NCBI RefSeq assembly: GCF_030694085.1 | Contig: NZ_JAUXZE010000035.1 | Span: forward strand, 310,001 to 374,000 | Length of the DNA: 64,000 nt | Direction: 5' to 3' | Source: Tabrizicola sp. | Lineage (GTDB): Bacteria; Pseudomonadota; Alphaproteobacteria; Rhodobacterales; Rhodobacteraceae | Shown: in pieces, positions 53,779 to 62,363 of the stretch | Layout of the letters: each line of letters starts with the position of its first letter | How positions within the stretch are numbered: position 1 is the stretch's first letter | Notes under the pieces: generated by a model | The model's database searches: none | The model's input: the letters and a program-made list of their open reading frames with translations, nothing else | What the model was told of the DNA's origin: nothing | Program-made: the position numbers and the translations under genes

Positions 53779-54408
53779 ATGTCAGACCATGACTTCGACT
53801 TCGAAAGCCAGCCCGGCTTGCCCAAACCGCTACCCGAGGGGGAGACCCTGCTGTGGCAGGGCAGCCCCGACAGCGCCACCCTGGCCCGCGAAGCCTTCAA
53901 GGCGAACTGGGTTCTGGGCTACCTCCTCGTCATCGCCGTCTGGCGTGCGAGCGTCGCCTTTGCCGATGGCGGGTTCACCCTGTCCGTCGCGGTCTTCCTG
54001 CCCTACCTCGTCCTCGCGCTTGCGGGTTTCGGCATCGTCCGCCTTCTCGCCCGCGCTTCGGCGAAAGCGGCGATCTACTCGATCACCTCTCACCGGGTGA
54101 TCCTGCGCATCGGGGCCGCCTTGCAGGTGACCTGGACTGTCCCCTTCACCAAGGTCGCCTCCGCCTCGCTTGCCACCCGGCCCACCGGGACCGGCACCGT
54201 CGCGCTGGAACTGGTGGACGGACAGCACATCTCCTACCTCGCGCTCTGGCCGCACCTGCGCCCTGGCTTTGCGAAGAAGGTCCAGCCCGCCTTCCGCTGC
54301 ATCCCCGATGCCGCCCGGGTGGCCCGGATCCTTTCTGATGCGGCCCAGACGCGGGTCAATGAACCCGTGGTCAGTTTCACCACGTCCAGCCCGATCGCTG
54401 CGGAATAG
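53779..54408 (+). CDS. puhB: Photosynthetic complex assembly protein PuhB
   Basis: 209 residues, two or three membrane segments and a PH-like domain (YSITSHRVILRIGAALQVTWTVPFTKV). PuhB helps reaction centre assembly in R. capsulatus. Start at MSDHDFD, six codons inside the longest frame, because the family begins with HDFDFESQPGLP-type sequence. Confidence 0.92.
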   Translation: MSDHDFDFESQPGLPKPLPEGETLLWQGSPDSATLAREAFKANWVLGYLLVIAVWRASVAFADGGFTLSVAVFLPYLVLALAGFGIVRLLARASAKAAIYSITSHRVILRIGAALQVTWTVPFTKVASASLATRPTGTGTVALELVDGQHISYLALWPHLRPGFAKKVQPAFRCIPDAARVARILSDAAQTRVNEPVVSFTTSSPIAAE

Positions 54409-54417
54409 GAGGGTCCG

Positions 54418-54882
54418 ATGTCCTACATGAAAACCCTCGCCGACCGCCCCAGCCCCGAACGCGAGATGATCCCGCGGACGCTTCTTTGGGGGATGCTGGC
54501 GCTGGCCGTCTCGGCACTGGCCATCACCACCTTCGCGGTCCTGACCGACCGCCCGGCCACCGGCACACCGCCAGCCGGGACCGTGGTCCTTGAACGCGAA
54601 CTGATCCTGGAGGGCCGCTCGGCCCAGGCCGTCACTGTCTACTCGGCCGACGGCACCCTTCTTGCCGACATGGACCACGGCGGCTTCATCACCGTGATCC
54701 AGAACGCCATCCAGCGCGCCCGCACCGTGGCCCGCGTAGAGGGCAACCCGCCGATCAGGATCGTCAAGTATGACAACGGCCGCCTCGTGGCCGAAGACCC
54801 GGCCACGGGGGCGTCGATCGAACTTTACGCCTTCGGTGGTGACAACAAAGCTGCCGTAGAGCGGCTTCTCGATCAACAATAA
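54418..54882 (+). CDS. puhC: Photosynthetic complex assembly protein PuhC
   Basis: 154 residues. One N-terminal membrane helix (LLWGMLALAVSALAITTFAVL) and a periplasmic domain with GGFITVIQNAIQRARTVARV, typical of PuhC, which supports core-complex organisation. It starts nine bases after puhB behind GGAGG. Confidence 0.9.
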   Translation: MSYMKTLADRPSPEREMIPRTLLWGMLALAVSALAITTFAVLTDRPATGTPPAGTVVLERELILEGRSAQAVTVYSADGTLLADMDHGGFITVIQNAIQRARTVARVEGNPPIRIVKYDNGRLVAEDPATGASIELYAFGGDNKAAVERLLDQQ

Positions 54883-54894
54883 GGGAACGAAATC

Positions 54895-55191
54895 ATGGGT
54901 ATCTTCACCAAAGCGAAAGAGATCGTGCCCTGCACGGTCGAAGTCAGCCACCGCTTCGAAAGCCTGCATGCCCACGTCCGCTTCAACAACGGCGCCGTGG
55001 TCTATCCGGGGGACGAAGTCCTCGTTCACGGCGCGCCGGTCCTGGCCGCCTATGGCGAGGTCATCGTCGAGGACCGCACCGCCACGATCACCCGCGCCAC
55101 CCCCATCGAACGCTGGTGGACCCGCGCCACGGGCGATTTCGGCTTCATGGAACTGTGTGAATTCTCGTTCTCCGAGGAGTTGCTGTCATGA
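54895..55191 (+). CDS. Small conserved photosynthesis-cluster protein between puhC and acsF
   Basis: 98 residues, soluble, beta-rich (EVSHRFESLHAHVRFNNGAVVYPGDEVLVHG, then EVIVEDRTATITRAT). No named domain known to me. It begins 12 bases after puhC and its stop overlaps the acsF start, so it is cotranslated with cyclase. R. capsulatus carries a small gene (puhD) in this place, but I cannot say whether they are homologous. The pairing suggests a role with AcsF or in complex assembly. Confidence 0.75.
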   Translation: MGIFTKAKEIVPCTVEVSHRFESLHAHVRFNNGAVVYPGDEVLVHGAPVLAAYGEVIVEDRTATITRATPIERWWTRATGDFGFMELCEFSFSEELLS

Positions 55192-56300
55192 AAGACCTCA
55201 CCCAGGAAAATACTCACGACACCACGCACGGCGAGCTTCACTCCGAACTGGCGGGCAAGTTCGACACCACGGCGATGGCCACCGAAACCACGCTTCTGAA
55301 CCCCCGCTTCTACACCACCGACTTCGACGAGATGGACCGCGTCGACGTGACCCCCGTCCGCAAGGAATGGGATGCGCTCTTGGCCCAGATGAAGTCCGAC
55401 CCGAACAAGGGCCACTTCAAGAAGACCGAAGCCTGGGACAAGGTCGACTGGGAGGGGATGGACCCTGCCCTGCGGACCGAGTTCATCGACTTCCTCGTCA
55501 GCTCCTGCACCGCCGAATTCTCCGGCTGCGTGCTCTACAAGGAAATGAAACGCCGCGGCACCAACGCCGACATCTGCGAGCTGTTCAACTACATGGCAAG
55601 GGATGAGGCCCGCCACGCCGGCTTCATCAACGACGCCCTGCGTGAGGCGGGGGTTGCCGTGAACCTCGGCTTCCTGACCAAGGCCAAGAAGTACACCTAC
55701 TTCCGCCCGAAGTTCATCTACTACGCCACCTACCTGTCGGAAAAGATCGGCTACGCCCGCTACATCACCATCTACCGGCACCTGGAGGCGCATCCCGAAC
55801 AGCGGTTCCACCCGATCTTCAAGTGGTTCCGCGAATGGTGCAACGACGAGTTCTCCCACGGCGAGGCCTTCGCCCTGCTGATGCGGACCGACCCGAAACT
55901 GACGACCAGCTTCACCAACAAGCTCTGGATCAAGTTCTTCCTCGTCGCCGTCTACTCGACGATGTGGGTCCGCGACCACGCCCGGAAAGACTTCCACAAC
56001 GCCCTCGGCGTCGATATCGACTGGTATGACCAGGAGGTCTACCGCAAGACCTCGGCCATCGCCCGTCAGGTCTTCCCGATGGAGATCGACATCGACCACA
56101 AGGCCTGGATTCCGAACCTGAACCGGATGAACGCCGCGATGATCGACATGGAAAAGGGCAAGCGCAAGGGCGGCATCACTGGCCGCATTGCCCATGCGAC
56201 CGCTTCCGCCCGCGCGATGCTCGCCTTCGCCCGGCTTTACCTCATACCGGTCATTCCCTCGACCCCGCCCGCCAATGTGCGGATGGAGCCGACGTATTGA
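55188..56300 (+). CDS. acsF: Aerobic Mg-protoporphyrin IX monomethyl ester oxidative cyclase
   Basis: 370 residues, diiron ferritin-like enzyme. Iron-ligand motifs are ARDEARHAGF and CNDEFSHGEAF (ExxH type), plus an early ECT-like SCTAEFSGCVLYKE. It forms ring E with oxygen. Coexistence with bchE lets the cell make bacteriochlorophyll at any oxygen level. The ATG overlaps the stop of the 98-residue protein. Confidence 0.96.
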   Translation: MKDLTQENTHDTTHGELHSELAGKFDTTAMATETTLLNPRFYTTDFDEMDRVDVTPVRKEWDALLAQMKSDPNKGHFKKTEAWDKVDWEGMDPALRTEFIDFLVSSCTAEFSGCVLYKEMKRRGTNADICELFNYMARDEARHAGFINDALREAGVAVNLGFLTKAKKYTYFRPKFIYYATYLSEKIGYARYITIYRHLEAHPEQRFHPIFKWFREWCNDEFSHGEAFALLMRTDPKLTTSFTNKLWIKFFLVAVYSTMWVRDHARKDFHNALGVDIDWYDQEVYRKTSAIARQVFPMEIDIDHKAWIPNLNRMNAAMIDMEKGKRKGGITGRIAHATASARAMLAFARLYLIPVIPSTPPANVRMEPTY

Positions 56301-56336
56301 CCTCACACCATCATACCGCCGCGCAAGCGGAAGGTA

Positions 56337-56366
56337 GGATGCGGGATGGGCGCGTCCCGGCATCCT
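56337..56366. repeat. First of two hairpins between acsF and puhE
   Basis: GGATGC/GCATCC arms with an inner GGGA/TCCC pairing and one bulged base; it lies directly before the UUCG-capped hairpin. Confidence 0.5.
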
Positions 56367-56394
56367 GTGCGGCATCCCTTCGGGGGTGCCGCAC
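56367..56394 (+). promoter_or_regulatory. UUCG-capped hairpin abutting the puhE start codon
   Basis: GTGCGGCA (56367-56374) pairs with TGCCGCAC (56387-56394); four further pairs (one T-G) lead to a C-TTCG-G tetraloop. The only purine-rich ribosome site (GGGGG) is in the right arm, so the fold would hide it. The ATG follows at the next base. Confidence 0.65.
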
Positions 56395-57192
56395 ATGACT
56401 AATCCCTGGATCATCGCGTGCTCGGCCATCTTCCTCTGGTGGGCCTCGACCGGGCTGATCCTCTGGCGCGTGCGCAAGGCCGATCTGGGCGGACCGGATG
56501 ACCATCTCTGGTCAGTCCTCCTCGGCCTGCCGCTTCTGGTCGGTGGGGCGGTCGGCGCCCATGCCTCGGTCAGCAGCCTGAGCGTCGGCTCTGTCTACGG
56601 TGGCTTCCTTTCCGCCCTCGCCTTCTGGGGCTGGATCGAACTGGCGTTTCTCTCGGGCATCGTCACCGGCCCGCACCGCGAACCCTGCCCGCCCGGCGCG
56701 AAACTGCCCGAACGGATCTGGCGCGCGGTCGGCTCGATCCTCTGGCATGAATTTGCCCTGATCGCGGGCCTTCTGGCGCTGACGCACCTCACGATGAACG
56801 CCCCGAACCCCTTTGCGGCGCTGACCTTCGCCACGCTGTTCTTCGCCCGCGTCTCGGCCAAGCTGAACCTGTTCCTTGGCGCGCCCCGCATCAACGTGGA
56901 ATTCCTGCCCCGCCCGCTGGCCCACATCGCCAGCCACTTCCGCAAGGCACCGATGACGGCGCTCCTGCCGCTCTCGGTCGCTGCCCTCGCACTGGCGACC
57001 GGATGGTGGGCCGCACAGGCCGCCCACGCGACCGAAGACGCCCCCTTCATCGGCTATCTTCTCTTGGCCGTTCTCACCGCCCTTGCCTTGATCGAGCATC
57101 TCTTCATGGTGCTGCCGATCCCCGACCAGAAACTCTGGCGCTGGATGCTTCCTGAAGCAGCCACCGTCCAACCAACGAAACAAGACACCTGA
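56395..57192 (+). CDS. puhE: Photosynthetic complex assembly protein PuhE
   Basis: 265 residues, about seven membrane segments ([19 protein letters not shown] at the start, [21 protein letters not shown] near the end). Belongs to the putative photosynthetic complex assembly protein 2 family (DUF3623); PuhE loss alters bacteriochlorophyll output in R. capsulatus. A GTG three codons earlier lies inside the hairpin; I prefer the ATG. Confidence 0.9.
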   Translation: MTNPWIIACSAIFLWWASTGLILWRVRKADLGGPDDHLWSVLLGLPLLVGGAVGAHASVSSLSVGSVYGGFLSALAFWGWIELAFLSGIVTGPHREPCPPGAKLPERIWRAVGSILWHEFALIAGLLALTHLTMNAPNPFAALTFATLFFARVSAKLNLFLGAPRINVEFLPRPLAHIASHFRKAPMTALLPLSVAALALATGWWAAQAAHATEDAPFIGYLLLAVLTALALIEHLFMVLPIPDQKLWRWMLPEAATVQPTKQDT

Positions 57193-57206
57193 CAGGAAGC
57201 AGTTCC

Positions 57207-58421
57207 ATGGACTTCGCCACCTATTTCCAAGACCGTCTCCAGGCCCTGAAAACCGAAGGCAACTACCGCGTCTTCGCCGATCTGGAAAAGCGCTGCGGCA
57301 GCTTCCCCAAGGCCGAACGCCACCGCCCGGACGGGACCAGGGAAGAGGTGACAATCTGGTGTTCCAACGACTACCTCGGCATGGGCCAGCACCCGGACGT
57401 GGTGGCCGCGATGGTCGACGCCGTCCAGACCTGCGGCACCGGCGCCGGAGGCACCCGCAACATCTCGGGCACCAACCACCACCACGTCATGCTGGAACGC
57501 GAACTCGCCGACCTCCACGGCAAGGAAGGCGCGCTTCTCTTCACCTCGGGTTACGTCTCGAACTGGGCGGCGCTGTCGACCCTCGGGTCACAGATCCCCA
57601 ACGCGGTGATCCTGTCGGACGAAAAGAACCACGCCAGCATGATCGAAGGCATCCGCCATTCCCGCGCCGACAAGGTCTTGTGGAAGCACAACGACTGGCG
57701 CGACCTTGACCGCAAGCTTCACGCCGTCGGCGACCGCCCGAAGATCGTGGCCTTCGAATCCGTCTACTCGATGGACGGCGACATCGCACCCATCCGCGAA
57801 ATCGTCGAGGTTTGCGAGGCCCACGGCGCGCTCAGCTACATCGACGAAGTCCACGCCGTCGGCATGTACGGCCCCCGTGGCGGTGGCGTCAGCGAAGAAC
57901 GCGGCCTTGCCCACCGCATCGACATCATCGAAGGCACCCTCGGCAAGGCTTTCGGCGTCGTCGGCGGCTACATCACCGCCAAGGCGGAACTCATCGATTT
58001 CGTCCGCAGCTTCGCAAGCGGCTTCATCTTCACCACCGCCCTGCCCCCGGCCTGTGCGGCCGCTGCCCAAACCTCGGTCAAGCACCTCAAGCAATCGACC
58101 GCAGAACGCGCCCGCCAGAAGGCCAACGTGGCCCTCGTCCGCGCCCAGCTGGACGCCAAGGGCATCCCCCACATGGCCAACGAAAGCCACATCATCCCGG
58201 TGATGATCGGCGATCCGGTGAAATGCCGGATGATCTCGGACATGCTGATGGCCGACTGGGGCATCTACGTGCAGCCGATCAACTACCCCACCGTGCCCAA
58301 GGGCACCGAACGGCTGCGCATCACCCCCGGCCCCCTGCACTCGGCCCAGGACATCGCCCACCTCATCACCGCGCTCTCCTCGCTGTGGAGCCGCTGTGCC
58401 ATCGCCCACGCCGTCGCCTGA
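57207..58421 (+). CDS. hemA: 5-aminolevulinate synthase
   Basis: 404 residues, PLP enzyme condensing glycine and succinyl-CoA, the committed step of tetrapyrrole synthesis in alphaproteobacteria. Glycine-rich [17 protein letters not shown] near residue 75, Asp of [11 protein letters not shown], and the PLP lysine in [12 protein letters not shown]. Ribosome site GGAAG eight bases before the ATG. Position behind puhE ties heme/BChl precursor supply to the cluster. Confidence 0.97.
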   Translation: MDFATYFQDRLQALKTEGNYRVFADLEKRCGSFPKAERHRPDGTREEVTIWCSNDYLGMGQHPDVVAAMVDAVQTCGTGAGGTRNISGTNHHHVMLERELADLHGKEGALLFTSGYVSNWAALSTLGSQIPNAVILSDEKNHASMIEGIRHSRADKVLWKHNDWRDLDRKLHAVGDRPKIVAFESVYSMDGDIAPIREIVEVCEAHGALSYIDEVHAVGMYGPRGGGVSEERGLAHRIDIIEGTLGKAFGVVGGYITAKAELIDFVRSFASGFIFTTALPPACAAAAQTSVKHLKQSTAERARQKANVALVRAQLDAKGIPHMANESHIIPVMIGDPVKCRMISDMLMADWGIYVQPINYPTVPKGTERLRITPGPLHSAQDIAHLITALSSLWSRCAIAHAVA

Positions 58422-58512
58422 AGCGCCAGATCGCGCCGAAGTGTCTCGAATCCCCTTGCCTTTTGCGCAGCGCAGCGCATCTGATGCCCTCGCCAATACC
58501 CCGGAGGAACCC

Positions 58513-58998
58513 ATGAAACTCAAGCTTACCGCCGCCGTCCTTGCCCTGGTCGCCGCCCCCGCCTTCGCGCAGGACGCGCCCACGGGTGACGTCGCTGCCG
58601 GCGAAAAGGTCTTCGCCAAGTGCCAGACCTGCCACGTCATCGCCAATGAGGCGGGCGAAACCCTGGCCGGGAAGAACTCGAAGACCGGCCCGAACCTCTA
58701 CGGCCTGCCTGGCCGCGCCGCCGGCACCTACCCGGAATTCAAATACGGTGAATCCATCGTCGCCCTTGGCGCTTCGGGCTTCACCTGGAACGAGGCCGAC
58801 TTCGTCGCTTACGTCGCCGACCCGGCCAAGTTCCTGAAGGAAAAGACCGGCGACAAGGCCGCCAAGTCGAAGATGAGCTTCAAGCTGCCGAAGGAAGAAG
58901 ACGCCAAGAACGTCTACGCCTTCATTGCCTCGCTCTCGCCCGCTCCGGCCGCCGCTGACGCACCCGCCGAGGGCGAAGCTGCCCCGGCCACCGAATAA
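58513..58998 (+). CDS. cycA: Cytochrome c2
   Basis: 161 residues. Signal peptide (KLKLTAAVLALVAAPAFA), heme motif CQTCH, KTGPNLYGLPGRAAGT, and distal Met in KSKMSFKLP. Soluble periplasmic carrier from cytochrome bc1 to the photo-oxidised reaction centre. The C-terminal tail after FIASLS is an Ala/Pro/Glu-rich extension not needed for the fold. Start behind CCGGAGGAACCC; a longer frame overlapping hemA is rejected. Confidence 0.95.
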   Translation: MKLKLTAAVLALVAAPAFAQDAPTGDVAAGEKVFAKCQTCHVIANEAGETLAGKNSKTGPNLYGLPGRAAGTYPEFKYGESIVALGASGFTWNEADFVAYVADPAKFLKEKTGDKAAKSKMSFKLPKEEDAKNVYAFIASLSPAPAAADAPAEGEAAPATE

Positions 58999-59005
58999 GT
59001 CCCCG

Positions 59006-59034
59006 GCCCGCCGCCCCGTCACAGGGCGGCGGGC
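59006..59034. terminator. Terminator-like hairpin after cycA
   Basis: GCCCGCCGCCC (59006-59016) pairs with GGGCGGCGGGC (59024-59034), 11 perfect pairs, seven-base loop, eight bases after the cycA stop and just before the convergent gloA end. Probably ends the puh-hemA-cycA transcript, though the T-run is poor. Confidence 0.7.
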
Positions 59035-59042
59035 TGTCCGCC

Positions 59043-59471
59043 TCACCAGATCCCGGTCGAGGCCATGCTGGCCCAAGGCTCTGCCGGGGCCTTCGCCGCC
59101 CCCTTCTGCAACAACTCGATCGACACGTTGTCCGGGCTGCGCACAAAGGCCATCCGCCCATCGCGCGGCGGCCGGTTGATCAGCACCCCATGCTTCTGCA
59201 GATGCGCGCAGGTCGCATAGATGTCGTCCACCTCATAGGCCAGGTGCCCGAAGTGGCGGCTGTCCGACGGCAACCCGGTGTCGCCATCCCAGTTGTAGGT
59301 CAACTCCACCGGGCAATCCTCCTGCCCGGGGGGTGCCATGAACACCAGCGTGAACCGCCCCTGCTCGCTTTCGTGCCGCCGCGTCTCCTTCAGGCCCAGA
59401 AGCCTGTAGAACGCCATCGACTTCTCCAGATCCTTCACCCGGACCATCGTGTGCAGATACTTGATGCCCAT
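59043..59471 (-). CDS. gloA: Lactoylglutathione lyase (glyoxalase I)
   Basis: 142 residues, VOC fold. [31 protein letters not shown] and the metal ligands His and Glu ([18 protein letters not shown]) are visible. It converts the methylglyoxal-glutathione adduct to S-lactoylglutathione. GGAGG six bases before the ATG decides the start against one four codons upstream. Confidence 0.93.
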   Translation of the reverse strand: MGIKYLHTMVRVKDLEKSMAFYRLLGLKETRRHESEQGRFTLVFMAPPGQEDCPVELTYNWDGDTGLPSDSRHFGHLAYEVDDIYATCAHLQKHGVLINRPPRDGRMAFVRSPDNVSIELLQKGAAKAPAEPWASMASTGIW

Positions 59472-59560
59472 CTCATCCTCCATTCATTCATCTAGCGGTA
59501 TCACGCCGCGCAACCGCAAGCTATAGTCAGACCCGACTCGAAACCCTTATGAGGCCCGCC

Positions 59561-60466
59561 ATGCCCCTCACCCCCGAACAAGCCGCCGAGATCGAGGCCG
59601 CACGGGCCACGCCCCGCCCCACCCTCCGCGCCGTCAGCGAGGGGATGGAGGCACACCTCTACCGCGCTACCGGCGTCCTTGACCACGGCTTCATCCGCGT
59701 CATCGACTACATGGGCGACGACAGCGCCATCGTCCAGGCCGCCCGCGTCTCATATGGGGCGGGCACCAAGCACGTCCAGAACGACGAGGGCCTGATCCGC
59801 TACCTGATGCGCCACTGGCACTCCACCCCGTTCGAGATGTGCGAGATCAAGCTCCATGTGAAACTCCCCGTCTTCGTCGCCCGCCAGTGGATCCGCCACC
59901 GCACCGCCAACGTTAACGAATACTCCGCCCGCTACTCGATCCTGGATCGGGAGTTCTACATCCCCGCCCCCGACCAGCTCGCCGCCCAGTCCACCGTCAA
60001 CAACCAGGGCCGGGGCGAGGTGCTGCAAGGCGAAGAAGCCGCCCGCGTCCTCGACCTCCTGAAGTCCGACGCCAACCGCGCCTATGACCATTACGAGGCG
60101 ATGCTCTCCCAGGACGGCCAACAAGGCCTCGCGAGGGAACTCGCCCGGATGAACCTCCCCGCCAACATCTACACCCAGTGGTACTGGAAGGTCGACCTGC
60201 ACAACCTCTTCCACTTCCTCCGCCTGCGCGCCGACCCCCACGCCCAATACGAAATCCGCGTGTATGCGGAGGCGATTGCGGCCTGTGTCCGGGATTGGGT
60301 GCCCTTGGCGTATGGGGCGTTCGAGGACTACCGGATGGGCGGAGTGACTTTGTCCGGGAAGGCGATTGCGGTGCTGAAACGGCGGCTGGCCGGGGAGGCG
60401 GTTGGTCAGGAGGACTCCGGGATGAGCAAGGGTGAGTGGCGGGAGTTTGTGGAGGTTTGGGGGTGA
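59561..60466 (+). CDS. thyX: FAD-dependent thymidylate synthase ThyX
   Basis: 301 residues. The ThyX motif appears as [15 protein letters not shown], with QWIRH before it. It methylates dUMP using methylene-THF and FAD. An ATG four codons upstream is possible, but GAGG lies correctly only for the chosen ATG. Divergent from gloA. The following base composition drops sharply into the accessory patch. Confidence 0.95.
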   Translation: MPLTPEQAAEIEAARATPRPTLRAVSEGMEAHLYRATGVLDHGFIRVIDYMGDDSAIVQAARVSYGAGTKHVQNDEGLIRYLMRHWHSTPFEMCEIKLHVKLPVFVARQWIRHRTANVNEYSARYSILDREFYIPAPDQLAAQSTVNNQGRGEVLQGEEAARVLDLLKSDANRAYDHYEAMLSQDGQQGLARELARMNLPANIYTQWYWKVDLHNLFHFLRLRADPHAQYEIRVYAEAIAACVRDWVPLAYGAFEDYRMGGVTLSGKAIAVLKRRLAGEAVGQEDSGMSKGEWREFVEVWG

Positions 60467-60511
60467 GTATTTCAATCGCGCCACGTGACCTAGCAAGGGA
60501 GCAGCTATTCA

Positions 60512-61399
60512 ATGTCGCTTCATATTGAACCCGAACTCCAGTTTCAGTTTGACAGGGCACTTGAGAGGATAAACCCCAGAAGCACAGCATACATCCCATT
60601 TCCAATCTTGTCAGTACAAGATGTTCTCAGCGCACACTTTTTGATAGCTGACTTCTTCTACAAGAGTGGAGAGGGAATTGGCGGCGTTGGCCCAAGAGAT
60701 GACAATCTGCTGCTGAGTACCGTAGATAGACAAACCGTTGGCGCGGCGGATCAGTTCAAATGGAGCACTCCATATGAAATCTCCGCGACGCTCCTATTTG
60801 GGATAGTGTGCAATCACCCATTTCACGATGCAAATAAAAGAACCGGCCTCGTAAGCTGCGCCAACCTCTTGCTGCGTAGCAATATTGCGCTGACGCTGAA
60901 TGAGGACGAACTAGTAAACTTTACGGAAGATGTGGCGTCACACAGTCTTATCAAGTATCCAACTTATCGTGCATTAGTAAAGGAAGCCGTCGATGATCCA
61001 GAAATTGTATTCCTGGCGAGATATCTCAGGAAAAACTCCCGCATACTATCGAAGGTAAAGCATTCTGTTACCTTCAGAGAACTTGGCGTGACGTTGAGGA
61101 GGTACGGCTTCGATTTATCCGATCCCAAAGGCAATACAATTGACGTTGTCTATGTTGGAAAGGGATCTTTTGAGAGTGACTTTTGGAACGGATTGACGCC
61201 AGGTGATCGAATTTGCAATATTGGATTCCCAGGGTTAAGCAAACAAGTTGCTCTTGGTGACGTTAAGCGAATACGGAAAGAGCTTTGCCTGCTTCCGGAG
61301 TTTGGAGTCGACTCCGATGCATTCTATCAAGATGCTGATCCACTAACGAACCTGATTAGCTCTTATGAAGGGGCACTTAGGAAACTTGCTTTCCGGTAG
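60512..61399 (+). CDS. Doc-type Fic protein with extra C-terminal domain, AT-rich
   Basis: 295 residues. HPFHDANKRTG at 102-112 is a Fic-fold active site of the Doc type (Ala where AMPylating Fic proteins have Gly), which in Doc toxins phosphorylates EF-Tu. No (S/T)xxxE(G/N) inhibitory helix and no antitoxin-like neighbour is seen. Residues 150-295 are of unknown fold; FRELGVTLRRYGFDLSD faintly recalls HicA. Base use is unlike the surroundings: 26 G/C of 60 in 60961-61020. Probably acquired. Whether it is a toxin or a housekeeping modifier is open. Confidence 0.75.
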   Translation: MSLHIEPELQFQFDRALERINPRSTAYIPFPILSVQDVLSAHFLIADFFYKSGEGIGGVGPRDDNLLLSTVDRQTVGAADQFKWSTPYEISATLLFGIVCNHPFHDANKRTGLVSCANLLLRSNIALTLNEDELVNFTEDVASHSLIKYPTYRALVKEAVDDPEIVFLARYLRKNSRILSKVKHSVTFRELGVTLRRYGFDLSDPKGNTIDVVYVGKGSFESDFWNGLTPGDRICNIGFPGLSKQVALGDVKRIRKELCLLPEFGVDSDAFYQDADPLTNLISSYEGALRKLAFR

Positions 61400-61419
61400 C
61401 GCTCAATTGCACCCCATAA

Positions 61420-61465
61420 GTCGGGGCCTGCCCGACTCCCGATGGCGGTATACGACCCGCCCTAC
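61420..61465. repeat. REP pair, degenerate copy
   Basis: GTCGGG-gcctg-CCCGAC (61420-61436) followed by an inverted element ending CCCGCCCTAC (to 61465). Same family as the two REP pairs further on, but decayed. Confidence 0.6.
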
Positions 61466-61593
61466 CACACCGCCCCGTCCGCATCGCGGTGCCATGACGA
61501 AAACGGTCCCTCCCGCGGATGCCCGAACAACCCGTGCTTCACCGGGTTGATCCAGCAATACCGCACATGCTCCGCGAAATCCCGACCGTCCCG
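61462..61593 (-). pseudogene. 3' fragment of a REP-associated tyrosine transposase
   Basis: Reads DGRDFAEHVRYCWINPVKHG then PREGPFSSWHRDADGAVW and a stop, in frame, but has no 5' part. About 113 bases are nearly the same as the end of the intact transposase gene 192 bases away. It is a duplicated tail of that gene, bounded by REP pairs. Confidence 0.75.
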
Positions 61594-61601
61594 ATGCAAC
61601 C

Positions 61602-61660
61602 GTAGGTCGGGGTTCACCCCGACTCTCGCCGACACATCGGCGGGGTGAACCCCGCCCTAC
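61602..61660. repeat. REP pair between the transposase tail copy and the transposase gene
   Basis: GTAGGTCGGGG-TTCA-CCCCGAC and, inverted, GGCGGGG-TGAA-CCCCGCCCTAC with about 15 bases between. Each element is a hairpin, and the pair can fold as a larger stem (BIME-like). Confidence 0.8.
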
Positions 61661-62211
61661 AATCCTCCGCCCGCATCGCGGTGCCACGATGAAAACGGCC
61701 ACTCCCGGGGATGCCCGACCAGCCCGTGTTTCACCGGGTTGATCCAGCAATACCGCACATGCTCCGCGAAATCCCGACCGTCCCGGATGTGATGCTCCCA
61801 AAACCGCTTCTGCCAGATGGGAGCCTCACCCCGTAGGTCGGGGTTCACCCCGACTCTTTCCTCATACGCCCCACCCCGACGCACACGCCCGCCGTTTGCG
61901 CCGGATCCGTTCCGTGGGAGGGGAGTCGGGGTGAACCCCGACCTACGGACGTCGCGCGTAAACTGCGCCTTGATCGACGCCATGCGCACCGAATAATCCG
62001 CATCCCCCTCCGGCAAGGTCCACACGCAATGCATGTGGTCCGGCAACACCACCCACGCATCGATCCCAAACGGCCGTTTCGCCCGCGTCACCGCCACCGC
62101 CTGCCGCAGCACATCGACATGCCGCACCAACGTATCCGCCCCCCGGTCCACGAGGTTGACCGTGAAGAAGACGCAAGCTCCGGGAAGCCTTGGACGGACA
62201 TACGCGGACAT
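61657..62211 (-). CDS. REP-associated tyrosine transposase (RAYT, IS200/IS605-like) with REP pair inside the gene
   Basis: 184 residues from the preferred ATG. The HUH-type motif DHMHCVW and the Tyr in EHVRYCWINPVKHG are the RAYT (TnpA_REP) catalytic elements; single-domain, no TnpB neighbour. Between the helix IKAQFTRDV and APIWQKRFWEHHIRD lies an insert of about 40 residues (GFTPTPLP ... VGVNPDLRG) encoded by a REP pair and its spacer, in frame, so the gene stays open. It ends within a few bases of the next REP pair. These enzymes mobilise REP hairpins in trans. Confidence 0.88.
   Translation of the reverse strand: MSAYVRPRLPGACVFFTVNLVDRGADTLVRHVDVLRQAVAVTRAKRPFGIDAWVVLPDHMHCVWTLPEGDADYSVRMASIKAQFTRDVRRSGFTPTPLPRNGSGANGGRVRRGGAYEERVGVNPDLRGEAPIWQKRFWEHHIRDGRDFAEHVRYCWINPVKHGLVGHPREWPFSSWHRDAGGGL
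61833..61946. repeat. REP pair nested in frame in the RAYT gene
   Basis: Forward element at 61833-61854 and exact inverted copy at 61925-61946, both of the GTCGGGG-TTCA-CCCCGAC family, 70 bases apart. Both lie in the coding sequence and are translated as part of the transposase. Confidence 0.9.
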
Positions 62212-62241
62212 GGCCAACACCATGCCCACTTGGGGTTACGA

Positions 62242-62267
62242 GGTGGTTAACTCCCTCATTAACCACC
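62242..62267. promoter_or_regulatory. Inverted repeat upstream of the RAYT gene
   Basis: GGTGGTTAA (62242-62250) and TTAACCACC (62259-62267), nine perfect pairs with an eight-base loop, about 31 bases upstream of the transposase ATG. It could be an operator or a promoter-region hairpin; function unknown. Confidence 0.45.
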
Positions 62268-62363
62268 CCCTTGCCAAATCCCTAACGCCCACGCCCAACC
62301 CATTGAACCCAAAACATAATCCAAAAATGTCCACCGTGAACAGGGAGTCCCTTGCGGCCCCCA

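Noticed and set aside
61403..61801. 132-codon open frame over the REP pairs and transposase tail
   Set aside because: Runs through REP repeats in a different frame from the transposase; the repeated translation reflects the DNA duplication, not a gene.
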